This document shows positions 37,363-45,849 of a DNA stretch of 64,000 nt, in pieces. Origin of the DNA: an uncultured Chlorobiaceae bacterium (lineage in GTDB: Bacteria > Bacteroidota > Chlorobiia > Chlorobiales > Chlorobiaceae). Every line of letters begins with the position of its first letter. The first letter of the stretch is position 1. The stretch spans positions 62,001-126,000 of the forward strand of contig CAJEXW010000002.1 of the NCBI GenBank assembly GCA_903994525.1, written 5' to 3'. A program made the position numbers and the translations under genes. The notes beneath the pieces were generated by a model that ran no database searches, was not told the origin of the DNA, and saw only the letters and a program-made list of their open reading frames with translations.

Positions 37363-38315
37363 AGGCATTTGTTCTTGCGGCAGGTCTTGGCACTCGCCTT
37401 CGCCCCTTGACCGCCCATATCCCAAAGCCTCTCACTCCTGTCCTGAACATTCCGACTCTTTTTTATACCGTTTGTCTTTTGAAACAGGCGGGAATCACCG
37501 AAATTATCTGCAACATTCATCATCATGCTGAGGCGATTAGAGCTGTCGTTGCAGCAAGTGATCTTTCCGGAGTACAGATCACTTTTTCAGAGGAGCCCGT
37601 TATTCTCGGCACGGGAGGCGGGCTAAAAAAATGTGAAAAACTTCTTGGTGACGAAGATTTTATTCTGGTCAACAGTGATATTATCACTGATATTGATTTC
37701 AGGGCACTTGTTCAGCATCATCAGGCATCGGGTTGTTCTGGAACGCTTACCCTGTATGCAACCCCGGAAGCTGCCGCGATAGGCTTTGTTGGTGTTGAGG
37801 GCACTCTTGTGAAGGATTTCAGAAACCGGCGAAATACAGGCCTGTTCTCCTCATTGATCTATACGGGCACGGCCGTGCTCAGTCCCGAAATTTTTCGATT
37901 TATGAGCCCTGAATATTCGAGCATCGTCGATACAGGATTTATCGGGCTTATTGATAACGGCGGTTTAAGCTGCTATGAGCACAAGGGGCTCTGGATGGAT
38001 ATTGGTACCATGGAGAGTTATTGGAGGGCGAATCTCGATACAACAGGTGTTATCCGCAATCTGGCTGCGCCAATGAAAATTACCACGGGGCTTTATCCCC
38101 ATGCAATAGCTTCAGATGCTGTCATCAGCCAGGGGGTGGAGGTTACTGGCTCAGTTATAGGCAGTGGATGCCGGATTGGGGCAGAATCTGTTATCAGGAA
38201 TTCAGTCCTTCTGCCAGGGGTAGAGATTAAGCCAGGCAGTGTTATTATCAACTCGGTTCTTGACCCTTATAGTGTTACGGTTATGGAAGATGTGCAACAA
38301 CAGGAGAGGCATTGA
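37359..38315 (+). CDS. murU: MurU-like nucleotidyltransferase with C-terminal hexapeptide-repeat domain
   Basis: Predicted MurNAc-1-phosphate uridylyltransferase making UDP-MurNAc. The 318-residue protein begins with the nucleotidyltransferase signature FVLAAGLGTRLRPLT (about 4-18) and KPLTPV at 24-29, has VNSDIITDID as the metal-binding region, and the GLWMDIGTMESYWRAN block. After about residue 235 comes a short left-handed beta-helix (repeats such as AVISQGVEVTGSVIGSG) that Pseudomonas MurU (about 220 residues) lacks. It could instead be a mannose-1-phosphate guanylyltransferase-like enzyme; overlap with amgK and namZ favours MurU. Confidence 0.7.
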   Translation: MKAFVLAAGLGTRLRPLTAHIPKPLTPVLNIPTLFYTVCLLKQAGITEIICNIHHHAEAIRAVVAASDLSGVQITFSEEPVILGTGGGLKKCEKLLGDEDFILVNSDIITDIDFRALVQHHQASGCSGTLTLYATPEAAAIGFVGVEGTLVKDFRNRRNTGLFSSLIYTGTAVLSPEIFRFMSPEYSSIVDTGFIGLIDNGGLSCYEHKGLWMDIGTMESYWRANLDTTGVIRNLAAPMKITTGLYPHAIASDAVISQGVEVTGSVIGSGCRIGAESVIRNSVLLPGVEIKPGSVIINSVLDPYSVTVMEDVQQQERH

Positions 38316-39481
38316 TGGTAGCTACCGGGCTTGATATGCTGCTCAGCAATACGGAACGCATAAAAAAAAGGAACATCGGCTTGATTGTCAATCAAACCTC
38401 TGTGACCACTGATTTGAGCTATTCCTGGCATGTTCTGAAGGAGAGAGGCGTTTATGTCAAGCGGATATTCTCGCCTGAACATGGCCTCTTTGCAACTGAG
38501 CAGGATCAAATTGCTGTCAGTTTCCAGCCAGCCCCTGGTTGTGAACTGGTAAGCCTCTATGGCAATACAGCCGGGACGCTGATACCCGATTCTGCGGTAC
38601 TGGATCATCTCGACCTTGTCATTTTCGATATTCAGGATGTGGGCTCCCGTTACTACACCTACATCAATACGCTTGCGCTTTTTATGGAGGCCGTTGCAGG
38701 TCGCGATATTGAGATCATGGTGCTCGATCGTCCCAATCCTCTCGGAGGAGAAATAGTTGAGGGGCCGCTGCTTGATGAGGCGTATGGCTCATTTGTTGGT
38801 GTTTTTCCGGCACCGGTGCGCCACGGCATGACCGCCGGTGAACTTGCATTCTTCTATCGTGACACCAAAAAGCTGGACCTTAACCTTACCGTTATTCCTA
38901 TGGAGGGGTGGCATCGTTCCATGCTTTTCCCTGAAACTGGCCTTTTCTGGATTCCTCCCTCCCCGAATATGCCAACCTTTGCGACGGCAGAAGTGTACCC
39001 CGGCATGTGCCTTTTTGAGGGGCTTAGTGTTTCAGAAGGAAGAGGTTCAACCACCCCTTTTCAGCTCTCTGGCGCGCCATTCATTCATCCGTTTGAGCTG
39101 GCAGAACGTTGCCGATCTTTTGGACTTGAAGGAGTTCTTTTTCGGCCGCTCTGGTTCAAGCCGACGTTTCATAAATACTGCGGAGAGGTTATTGGCGGTA
39201 TCTGGCAGCAGGTGACTGACCACTTCCGTTACCGCTCCTTTGCAACAGGCGTTGCCATGACGGCGGCGATCCACGAACTCTATTCCGGACAGATGCAGTT
39301 TTTGCGCGGTGTTTACGAGTTTAACGATACCATTCCCGCGTTTGATCTTCTTGCCGGAAATAGCCATATCCGCACAGCCATTGAGCGTGGAGATGATGTT
39401 GCCTCGATTCTCTCATCATGGCATCATGATGAAGTGGAGTTTTTGGGGAGAAAGCAACAGTATCACCTTTACCACTCATAA
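38312..39481 (+). CDS. namZ: NamZ-like exo-beta-N-acetylmuramidase (DUF1343, GH171)
   Basis: A 389-residue protein of the DUF1343 family, whose B. subtilis and Tannerella members release MurNAc from the non-reducing end of peptidoglycan fragments. Conserved blocks are NIGLIVNQTSVT (about 22-33), IFSPEHGLFA with the putative catalytic Glu, FDIQDVGSRYYTYI, LDRPNPLGG, PVRHGMTAGELA, PPSPNMPTF and SEGRGSTTPF. No signal peptide is visible, so it may act in the cytoplasm on imported disaccharides. It overlaps murU by 4 nt and precedes a transporter by 4 nt. Confidence 0.82.
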   Translation: MMVATGLDMLLSNTERIKKRNIGLIVNQTSVTTDLSYSWHVLKERGVYVKRIFSPEHGLFATEQDQIAVSFQPAPGCELVSLYGNTAGTLIPDSAVLDHLDLVIFDIQDVGSRYYTYINTLALFMEAVAGRDIEIMVLDRPNPLGGEIVEGPLLDEAYGSFVGVFPAPVRHGMTAGELAFFYRDTKKLDLNLTVIPMEGWHRSMLFPETGLFWIPPSPNMPTFATAEVYPGMCLFEGLSVSEGRGSTTPFQLSGAPFIHPFELAERCRSFGLEGVLFRPLWFKPTFHKYCGEVIGGIWQQVTDHFRYRSFATGVAMTAAIHELYSGQMQFLRGVYEFNDTIPAFDLLAGNSHIRTAIERGDDVASILSSWHHDEVEFLGRKQQYHLYHS

Positions 39482-39485
39482 TGAG

Positions 39486-40922
39486 ATGACCATGCAGCCC
39501 ATTGATCTTGCCATTATTGTTTTTTTTCTGCTGGGCAATACCCTGTTCGGGCTCTGGCATGGCAAAAGCAATAAAAGCAGTCGCGACTATTTTCTCGGCA
39601 ATAAAAACCTCCCGTGGATTGCCTCCATGCTCTCGATTGTTGCCTCCGAAACCTCAGTGCTCACCTTTGTCAGTGTTCCCGGGCTTGCTTACAGGGGCGA
39701 CTGGAGCTTTCTGCAACTCGCCATGGGTTACATTGTCGGCAGAGTGTTGGTGAGCGCCATTCTCCTGCCCATGTATTTCAAGCACGGAGTCAGCTCTATT
39801 TATGAGATTATCGGTCTCCGGTTTGGGCAGGGAATGCAGAAGGTGGCGGCAGTGGTCTTTCTTGTCACCCGAACGCTTGGCGATGCCATCCGCTTTCTTG
39901 CTGCAGGGGTGGTGGTGCAGGTGGTCACCGGCTGGTCGCTGCCACTTTCGGTGATGATTATCGGCGTTGTCACCCTTGTCTATACGCTTTCAGGCGGCAT
40001 CAAGGCGGTGGTCTGGCTGGAAAGCTTTCAATTCAGCCTCTATCTTCTTGGCGGCGTGCTCTCTGTCATTTTTCTCTTTGACAGCATTGGGCAGGGGGTT
40101 CCGGCAATTGTCGCTTCTCTGTTAGATGCCGGAAAATTGAAGATTATCAATACTGACCCCCACTTTTTAACCAATCCGTTAACCTTTTTCAGCGCTTTTA
40201 TCGGTGGCATTCTGCTCTCACTCTCTTCCCACGGAGTTGACTACATGATGGTGCAGCGGGTGCTGGGCTGCAAGAATCTCAGCTCTGCCAGAAAAGCGAT
40301 GATCGGGAGCGGCTTTTTTGTCTTTTTCCAGTTTTCCGTCTTTCTGCTTGCCGGTTCACTGATCTCCGTTTTTATGCATGGTGCGCCAATGGAAAAAGAC
40401 AGGGAATTTGCATACTTTATTGTACACCATCTTCCTGTCGGGTTGAAGGGGCTTTTGATTGCCGGGGTATTGTCTGCCGCCATGTCAACCCACAGTTCAG
40501 CCATAAACTCCCTTGCCTCCTCAACGGTCAACGATATTCTTGGAGGAAAGTCTTCACTGGTCATGTCGAGGTGGATCAGTTTTTTCTGGGCAATTTTGCT
40601 TATTCTTATTGCGCTGCTGTTTGATGCCGGGAACAAGGCGATGGTTATGGTTGGCCTGGAAATTGCGTCGTTTACCTACGGCGGGCTCCTGGGGTTATTT
40701 CTGCTCTCCAAAAGCAAGCGCAACTTTCATTCTTCCAGTCTGGCAACAGGTCTCGTCGCAAGTATGGCTATTGTCTTTGTACTGAAATATTATGGTCTGG
40801 CATGGAGCTGGTTCATCCTTGTCTCTGTGACGCTGAACGTCATTGTTGTCTGGGTGATGGATATTATTCTCAGGGCATTTCAGCCAGAGAACAAGATCTC
40901 TGACGGCAAAAGGGAGCAGTGA
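39486..40922 (+). CDS. Sodium:solute symporter family transporter
   Basis: SSS/SLC5-type transporter of 478 residues from the ATG at 39486. It has about 13 membrane segments and the family features SRDYFLGNKNLPW (about 31-43), ASMLSIVASETSVLTF and the GVLSAAMSTHSSAINSLAS region, which includes Na+-site Ser/Thr residues. An upstream extension in the same frame would overlap namZ and is rejected. As last gene of amgK-murU-namZ it probably imports MurNAc or a muropeptide sugar, an inference from context. A GCCGAG/CTCGGC hairpin (40925-40942) follows the stop. Confidence 0.85.
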   Translation: MTMQPIDLAIIVFFLLGNTLFGLWHGKSNKSSRDYFLGNKNLPWIASMLSIVASETSVLTFVSVPGLAYRGDWSFLQLAMGYIVGRVLVSAILLPMYFKHGVSSIYEIIGLRFGQGMQKVAAVVFLVTRTLGDAIRFLAAGVVVQVVTGWSLPLSVMIIGVVTLVYTLSGGIKAVVWLESFQFSLYLLGGVLSVIFLFDSIGQGVPAIVASLLDAGKLKIINTDPHFLTNPLTFFSAFIGGILLSLSSHGVDYMMVQRVLGCKNLSSARKAMIGSGFFVFFQFSVFLLAGSLISVFMHGAPMEKDREFAYFIVHHLPVGLKGLLIAGVLSAAMSTHSSAINSLASSTVNDILGGKSSLVMSRWISFFWAILLILIALLFDAGNKAMVMVGLEIASFTYGGLLGLFLLSKSKRNFHSSSLATGLVASMAIVFVLKYYGLAWSWFILVSVTLNVIVVWVMDIILRAFQPENKISDGKREQ

Positions 40923-41000
40923 CTGCCGAGCTGGAACTCGGCGTTCCCGGGGGGTGGGGGGAAGCTCAAAGATTTTGCGTTGCTGTTTGGTGCCGCCCCG

Positions 41001-41720
41001 TTATACTATCTTCGGACAATCAGGAGGGAGGGCATCATAACATCGTTCAAGACTTGTCTGCTGCTCCTCGATATCGTTAATTACCTCAAAGGTTCTGTTT
41101 TTGGCTTTATCAAGCCACAGGGAGATGACGAGAAGCTCGGCTACGTCGGCACGGTTGATAAAGCCGTTCCAGAGCCGATCGCCAGTGTCGACGCGAAGCT
41201 TATGACGCAGTGGCTCTCCATCTTTGAGTCCACCCGGCCTTACGATGGTGTAGGTACGTCCCTCTTTGGCAAAAAGGGAGCGGAGATGCTCTTCAGCCTC
41301 CCATTTTTTGCTCAGGACACCGGCAAAAAGATTGAGAGGGTGATACCATTTGGTAACGGCCAGAGAGCTGATTATGGCAAAGTGTTTCAGACCAGCCTTG
41401 GCCGATTCATCAACAAGCCTTATCACTCCATCACGATCTACCTCTCCCGGAGATGACTCTCCTGTAACAGAGCTTGACCCAAGCGTTGAAATAACAGCCT
41501 GGCAGCCAGAAACCGCACGGTCAATATCGTTGCTGCTTTGAATTCTGCCGATAAAAATTTCGACTTTTTCACCAAAAAGAGCCAGTGCTTTTTCCCTGTC
41601 CCGGGAAAACACCCTTACGGCAATCCCGTGATGCAGCAGTCGTTTAACCACCCATTGCCCTGTTTTGCCGGTTGCGCCAGCCACAAGAACTCTTCCCTGA
41701 TACTTCAGGTTCTTTTCCAT
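41001..41720 (-). CDS. NAD(P)-binding SDR family protein (atypical, NmrA/Ycf39-like)
   Basis: A 239-residue Rossmann-fold protein with the glycine motif VLVAGATGKTGQWVV at about 11-25, FSRDREKA for cofactor 2'-phosphate discrimination, ISTLGSSS, and IVRPGGLKDGE at the usual position of the substrate pocket. The canonical YxxxK dyad is not obvious, so it is an atypical SDR that may bind rather than reduce. The frame extends to a TTG at 41744; the ATG at 41720 is preferred. It is convergent with the transporter gene. Confidence 0.78.
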   Translation of the reverse strand: MEKNLKYQGRVLVAGATGKTGQWVVKRLLHHGIAVRVFSRDREKALALFGEKVEIFIGRIQSSNDIDRAVSGCQAVISTLGSSSVTGESSPGEVDRDGVIRLVDESAKAGLKHFAIISSLAVTKWYHPLNLFAGVLSKKWEAEEHLRSLFAKEGRTYTIVRPGGLKDGEPLRHKLRVDTGDRLWNGFINRADVAELLVISLWLDKAKNRTFEVINDIEEQQTSLERCYDALPPDCPKIV

Positions 41721-41751
41721 GATGTTATGTTGATTGTTGGACAAGAGAGTC

Positions 41752-42036
41752 TCAGCTCATGCGGAGGAAGCGCTTGCGATACAGAAGATGCTGAATCGGA
41801 TTTGCCTTCTTGATATTTGGATCAAGGGTCTGCAGCCTGTTTTTTTTACCAGTTCGGGTAACCACATCAAGTGTTCCATCATCATTGATCTGGGCAACTT
41901 CCCAGAACTTGTCAACAATATAGTGATAGTTGTCTCCATGTTCGAGAGGATAGATCTGCCTGGCTCTCGGGCCTGGGCAAAAGGAGCTTTTTGGCTTATG
42001 ATAGATAATCTTGTCCCCAACCCTGAACTGTCTCAT
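41752..42036 (-). CDS. Conserved hypothetical protein (94 aa)
   Basis: I do not recognise a named family. The ATG at 42036 has a strong ribosome site (AAGGGGG, 3 nt upstream), which supports expression. The 94-residue protein starts FRVGDKIIYHKPKSS and has FWEVAQINDDGTLDVVTRTG with the Val/Gly/Asp pattern of small beta-barrel (SH3 or KOW-like) folds, then a basic C-terminus (LLYRKRFLRMS). No signal peptide or membrane helix. It precedes the SDR gene by 31 nt. The 133-nt gap between this gene and terC has nothing recognised. Confidence 0.6.
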   Translation of the reverse strand: MRQFRVGDKIIYHKPKSSFCPGPRARQIYPLEHGDNYHYIVDKFWEVAQINDDGTLDVVTRTGKKNRLQTLDPNIKKANPIQHLLYRKRFLRMS

Positions 42037-42169
42037 GGCCCCCTTTTATTCTTGTTATTACCTTACATCATTTTATAAAGTACGCTGTAAACGTTTTATA
42101 CCTAAAAAAAAGGAGAAAAACAAACTTATTTTTATCCAGACTGTCAAGACCAAGAGTTTTGTCACCCGG

Positions 42170-42937
42170 TCAGCCCCGCTTTTTTGCCGGAATATTAAAG
42201 AGTTTGCACGAAAGCACCGGAATAAAGAAAATGGCAACCGTAACACATGAGGTGATGATATCGGCCTCATGCCCCTCCATTACCTTGACAAAGGAGGATT
42301 GGGGATAAAAATTCCCGACAGCGGAAAGAGACAGTTTTAGCCCGAGTAACCCGATGACCAGAAATGCGCAGCTCTCAAGAAAGGGATATCGTTCCATAAG
42401 GCCGACAAATGCCTGGGCGACAAAACGCATAGCCAGAATACCAATGAACACCCCGACACAGATGAGCAGAAGATTGTCCGTAAAGGCCACCGCAGCAAAA
42501 ATGTTATCAATCGAAAAGGCAAGATCCATAATTTCAATCAGCAGGACGGTAGACCAGAACGTGCCTAACCTGCCGGAGGTCATCTGATACAATCGGTTAC
42601 TTTTTTTATCGAGCAGATCATCATTTTTTTGAGGTGTGCCTTTTCCCTTCATCCAGGAAAAGACCAGGTAAAGAAGGTACAGACCTCCAACAGGCTTGAG
42701 CCACCATATCTGAATCAGAAAAGCAGCAAAAAATAGACAGAGCCCTCGAAAGAGATAGGCACCAATAATCCCGTACTTCAGAGCTGCGGAGCGTTGCTTT
42801 TCCGGCAGATCCATAACCATGGTGGCCAGTACGGCAGCGTTGTCCACAGAGAGCAGGCTTTCTATAATAATGAGGTTGCCGACAACCAGCAGAGAAGCAA
42901 GAGGTTTGTCGACTATTTGCTGCAAAAGCTCAACCAT
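42170..42937 (-). CDS. TerC family integral membrane protein
   Basis: A 255-residue protein with about seven membrane segments and the paired acidic TerC motifs LLSVDNAAVLA (about 29-39) and LAFSIDNIFAA (about 138-148). Family members include Mn2+ exporters (Alx/MeeF/MeeY type) and tellurite-resistance proteins; a role in Mn2+ efflux or metalation of secreted proteins is the best-supported general idea. It starts 3 nt after the kup stop, so it is co-expressed with the K+ transporter. Confidence 0.85.
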   Translation of the reverse strand: MVELLQQIVDKPLASLLVVGNLIIIESLLSVDNAAVLATMVMDLPEKQRSAALKYGIIGAYLFRGLCLFFAAFLIQIWWLKPVGGLYLLYLVFSWMKGKGTPQKNDDLLDKKSNRLYQMTSGRLGTFWSTVLLIEIMDLAFSIDNIFAAVAFTDNLLLICVGVFIGILAMRFVAQAFVGLMERYPFLESCAFLVIGLLGLKLSLSAVGNFYPQSSFVKVMEGHEADIITSCVTVAIFFIPVLSCKLFNIPAKKRG

Positions 42938-42940
42938 AGT

Positions 42941-44854
42941 TCAGATTTGTACCAGTACGCCGATTTCAATGACCTGGCCCGCAGGCAGATCGTAGTAGGC
43001 TGTTGCACTCAGGGCATTACGCGCCATCAGTGCAAAAAGTTTTTTGCGCCACCCAACCATTTTGGATTTCAGCCCGGTCACAATTTTCTCCCGGCTCAGG
43101 AAAAAGCTGATAGCCTCAGGTTTGAACTGCAGCCCTTGACGATTAGCCAGAGTAATCACCTGGCGGATATTGGGATATTCCAGAAAGCCATAGCGTGCAA
43201 CAACCTTGAAAAATCCATCACCAAGTTTAATGACCTCCACCTTGTTGCGGTTTGGCACTCTTGGCACACGTTCAGTGCTGAAGTGAAACAGTGCCACTTC
43301 AGAGTGCATCATTTTGTTATGGCGAAGATTATGCAGCATTGCAATTGGAACGACATCAGGGTTCGCCGTCAGGTAGACCGCCTGGCCTTTGACCCGGTGT
43401 GGTTGCTGCAGAGAGAGGCTCTGAATAAACTCTTCAGTGGTGAGGGTACGGTCCTGTAACTGTTTAAGAAGCAGGCTACGCCCCTGTTTCCAGGTCAGCA
43501 TCAGTGTAAAGACCGCCAGGCCTATCGCAAGGGGAAACCATGCGCCTTGCAAAAGCTTGCTCATACTTGCCCCGAAAAAAGAGATATCAATGATGGCAAA
43601 AAACCCTGCGAGGAGGTCAAGTGCGATTTTATTCCACCTCCAGAGATCGCGTGCCACATAAAAGAAAAGGATCGTGGAGATCAGCATGGTCGCTGTTACC
43701 GCAACGCCATAAGCGGCCGCAAGCTTGCTTGATGACCCAAAACCAGCGACAAGCGTTATGGTCGACACCATTAACGCCCAGTTGGCAGCAGGAACATAAA
43801 TCTGGCCGATATGCTTTGCCGAGGTATGAGTAATGGTCAATCGTGGCAGATAGCCAAGCTGGATAGCCTGCTGTGTTAATGAAAAAACACCAGTTATCAG
43901 TGCCTGTGAGGCGATAATGGTTGCCATGGTTGAGAGCAAGACCATAGGGATCATCCCCCATGAGGGAACCAGACCGTAGAACGGATGGTGCGACTGTTCT
44001 GGAAAGGCAAGAAGGAAGGCCCCCTGGCCAAAATAGTTCAGCAGCAACGCTGGCAAAACCAGCAACACCCATGTCAGCCGGATCGGACGTCTTCCGAAAT
44101 GTCCCATATCTGCGTAGAGCGCTTCAGCGCCAGTCACGGAGAGAAAGACCGCCCCCAAAACCATAAAGCCCTGCAGATGGTTGCTTAACAGAAAGGAGAT
44201 TCCATACCAGGGGAGTATTGCCTGCAAAATCTGCGGAAATCTTATGATCTCCACTAAACCAAGCAGCCCGATGACAACAAACCAGACAAGAATAATTGGT
44301 CCGAAAAGGGCACCAACTCTTGCTGTTCCATGATGCTGGAAAAAGAAAAGAGCTATCAGGACTGCTATAGTAACGGGTATGACAAGATCTTTAAAGGCCG
44401 GAGCGATAATCTGAACACCCTCGACGGCGCTCAGTACCGAGATGGCAGGCGTAATCATTCCGTCGCCGTAGAGCAGAGCTGCTCCGAACAGGCCTATGAT
44501 CACCAGGAAGCCCCGTTCATAGCCTTTTTTTCTGCTTTGGGTGATAATGAGCGCTGTCAGTGCAAGAATACCGCCCTCGCCGTCGTTATCCGCCTTCATG
44601 ATAAAGGTGAGATATTTCAAGCTTACAATCAGGAGAAGAGACCAGACAAGAAGGGAGAGCACACCCAGGATATTGTCGTGCGTAATAGGAATACCATATT
44701 CGCCATGAAAACACTCCCGAACAGCATACAGCGGACTGGTACCGATATCTCCGAAAACGACACCAAGAGCGGCAAGAGAAAGTCCGGCAAGGCGTTTCAG
44801 ACCAGATTGCCCGGCATGACCACCTGCAGCGGGTTCTTCCGATATTGTTGACAT
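42941..44854 (-). CDS. kup: K+ uptake permease Kup
   Basis: KUP/HAK/KT family potassium importer, 637 residues from the ATG at 44854. It has about 12 membrane helices starting with LGVVFGDIGTSPLYAVREC, the family signature, and a C-terminal cytoplasmic domain of about 170 residues. The DGEGGILALTALI segment with its acidic residue is conserved. terC follows closely. The 440-nt gap upstream contains a concentric palindrome at 45007-45047 and a possible small gene. Confidence 0.93.
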   Translation of the reverse strand: MSTISEEPAAGGHAGQSGLKRLAGLSLAALGVVFGDIGTSPLYAVRECFHGEYGIPITHDNILGVLSLLVWSLLLIVSLKYLTFIMKADNDGEGGILALTALIITQSRKKGYERGFLVIIGLFGAALLYGDGMITPAISVLSAVEGVQIIAPAFKDLVIPVTIAVLIALFFFQHHGTARVGALFGPIILVWFVVIGLLGLVEIIRFPQILQAILPWYGISFLLSNHLQGFMVLGAVFLSVTGAEALYADMGHFGRRPIRLTWVLLVLPALLLNYFGQGAFLLAFPEQSHHPFYGLVPSWGMIPMVLLSTMATIIASQALITGVFSLTQQAIQLGYLPRLTITHTSAKHIGQIYVPAANWALMVSTITLVAGFGSSSKLAAAYGVAVTATMLISTILFFYVARDLWRWNKIALDLLAGFFAIIDISFFGASMSKLLQGAWFPLAIGLAVFTLMLTWKQGRSLLLKQLQDRTLTTEEFIQSLSLQQPHRVKGQAVYLTANPDVVPIAMLHNLRHNKMMHSEVALFHFSTERVPRVPNRNKVEVIKLGDGFFKVVARYGFLEYPNIRQVITLANRQGLQFKPEAISFFLSREKIVTGLKSKMVGWRKKLFALMARNALSATAYYDLPAGQVIEIGVLVQI

Positions 44855-45006
44855 AATCAATCAAAAAAATGAAGAATTCACAGACCTTTGCATGGCTTTA
44901 CATCAAACCACAAGGCCAAGCGCCCAATATAGACAATATGTTTTAAATCAAAGAAACAGCACGCGGCAGAAGAGTCGTGGGTAGTCTCTTTGGATCATCC
45001 TTTGTA

Positions 45007-45047
45007 TTGATTCAAGAGTGTGAATAATATTCATAATAAAGAATCAA
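45007..45047. promoter_or_regulatory. Concentric inverted repeat upstream of kup
   Basis: TTGATTC (45007-45013) pairs with GAATCAA (45041-45047), and inside it TGAAT (45021-45025) pairs with ATTCA (45029-45033); both share the same centre at 45027. The position, about 150 bp upstream of the kup start, suits a dimeric regulator's operator. No T-run follows, so it is unlikely to be a terminator. The remaining sequence between kup and 45082 shows nothing else. Confidence 0.35.
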
Positions 45048-45081
45048 GTTGTTTCTTGTCTGTTTGTGCTGCAAAAGTATT

Positions 45082-45237
45082 TTACACATTGCAATAAACA
45101 TTAATACGCTTATATATCGTCATGCCAGCAATATCCTTCAGTTTATTGCGGTTTTTCGACTTGAGTTGGATGTTTGAAGATATTTTAGTTATATTTGAAC
45201 CGAAACGCGATTGAATAGCATTTTGATTTTTATTCAT
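45082..45237 (-). CDS. Possible small basic protein (51 aa), divergent from the RlpA-like gene
   Basis: An ATG at 45237 on the minus strand has GGAG 7 nt upstream and opens a 51-residue frame, strongly basic and Asn-rich (starting MNKNQNAIQSRFG, later LKSKNRNKLKDIAG). I recognise no family. Support is the ribosome site, its place in an otherwise empty gap and the absence of overlap with other genes. The frame also runs back antisense into the RlpA-like gene, but that part is not needed. Could be a chance frame. Confidence 0.35.
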   Translation of the reverse strand: MNKNQNAIQSRFGSNITKISSNIQLKSKNRNKLKDIAGMTIYKRINVYCNV

Positions 45238-45239
45238 TT

Positions 45240-45278
45240 CCGCACTCCGTCTTAAAAGTATCGTGTAAGGAGTAGCGG
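45240..45278. promoter_or_regulatory. Inverted repeat between divergent starts, in the RlpA-like leader
   Basis: CCGCACTCC (45240-45248) and GGAGTAGCGG (45269-45278) form a 9-bp stem with one bulged A. It lies between the divergent ATGs at 45237 and 45296. The GGAG of each arm can serve as ribosome site for the gene on its own strand, so as RNA the hairpin would bury the site. It could also be a DNA operator. Confidence 0.35.
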
Positions 45279-45295
45279 GCTTAAACCATGAGCGT

Positions 45296-45763
45296 ATGAG
45301 ACATGAAAAACATTTTTTTAAATTACCTTTTCTTGCGGTACTGATAGGTCTTGGTCTTTCAATGGTTACCTTGGGCACCAGTAATCCATTTAACAGCACA
45401 GCGGAGGCCGCACAGAGAGGAGGCCACACCAAAAAGAGGCGTGTTGCAGCTACCGAAGGTGCAGCATCGTTTTACTCCGGTCAGTTTCACGGACGCAAGA
45501 CCGCGAATGGTGAGACTTTCAGCAAGGATCAGTTAACAGCAGCTCATCCATCCCTTCCGTTTGGTACATGGGTACGAGTAACCAATTTGAGCAATGGCAA
45601 AGATGTGGTTGTGCGGATCAATGACCGCGGTCCCTTTGTTAAAGGAAGGATTATTGATTTATCGGCAGGCGCGGCAAAAGAGATCGGCATTATGCAATCG
45701 GGTGTTGTACAGGTCAAGCTCGAAGCAATCAAGGCTCTTCCCACAGCATTTATCTCCGGTTGA
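45296..45763 (+). CDS. RlpA-like secreted double-psi beta-barrel protein
   Basis: A 155-residue exported protein: N-terminal hydrophobic signal (about 10-27) with no lipobox, a basic linker ([12 protein letters not shown]), then the RlpA barrel with [48 protein letters not shown] and [14 protein letters not shown]. Such domains bind or cleave peptidoglycan glycan strands. It differs from the lipoprotein copy at 30683 in lacking the lipid anchor. A three-codon frame (ATG AGC GTA TGA, 45288-45299) overlaps its start. A terminator follows 37 nt after the stop. Confidence 0.83.
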   Translation: MRHEKHFFKLPFLAVLIGLGLSMVTLGTSNPFNSTAEAAQRGGHTKKRRVAATEGAASFYSGQFHGRKTANGETFSKDQLTAAHPSLPFGTWVRVTNLSNGKDVVVRINDRGPFVKGRIIDLSAGAAKEIGIMQSGVVQVKLEAIKALPTAFISG

Positions 45764-45800
45764 ATCTGAATTTTCCTTTCATACCAGGAACACCAAAAAA

Positions 45801-45828
45801 AGCCTGCTTGACAAAGCAGGCTTTTTTT
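45801..45828. terminator. Bidirectional terminator between the RlpA-like gene and dsbD
   Basis: Perfect 9-bp stem AGCCTGCTT (45801-45809) and AAGCAGGCT (45814-45822) with a GACA loop, flanked by AAAAAA on the left and TTTTTT on the right, so it can act on both convergent units. Confidence 0.88.
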
Positions 45829-45849
45829 GGTTATTAAAAAGTTACAAAT

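Noticed and set aside
39309..39485. 59-residue N-terminal extension of the sodium symporter
   Set aside because: It overlaps namZ in another frame, and the membrane protein signature begins at the ATG at 39486.
44861..45295. Cyclic-di-AMP (ydaO-type) riboswitch between kup and the RlpA-like gene
   Set aside because: The gene pair is a typical target, but the conserved riboswitch core sequences were not found on either strand.
45238..45432. N-terminal extension of the 51-residue minus-strand frame
   Set aside because: This part is antisense to the RlpA-like coding sequence; the ribosome site supports the shorter start at 45237.
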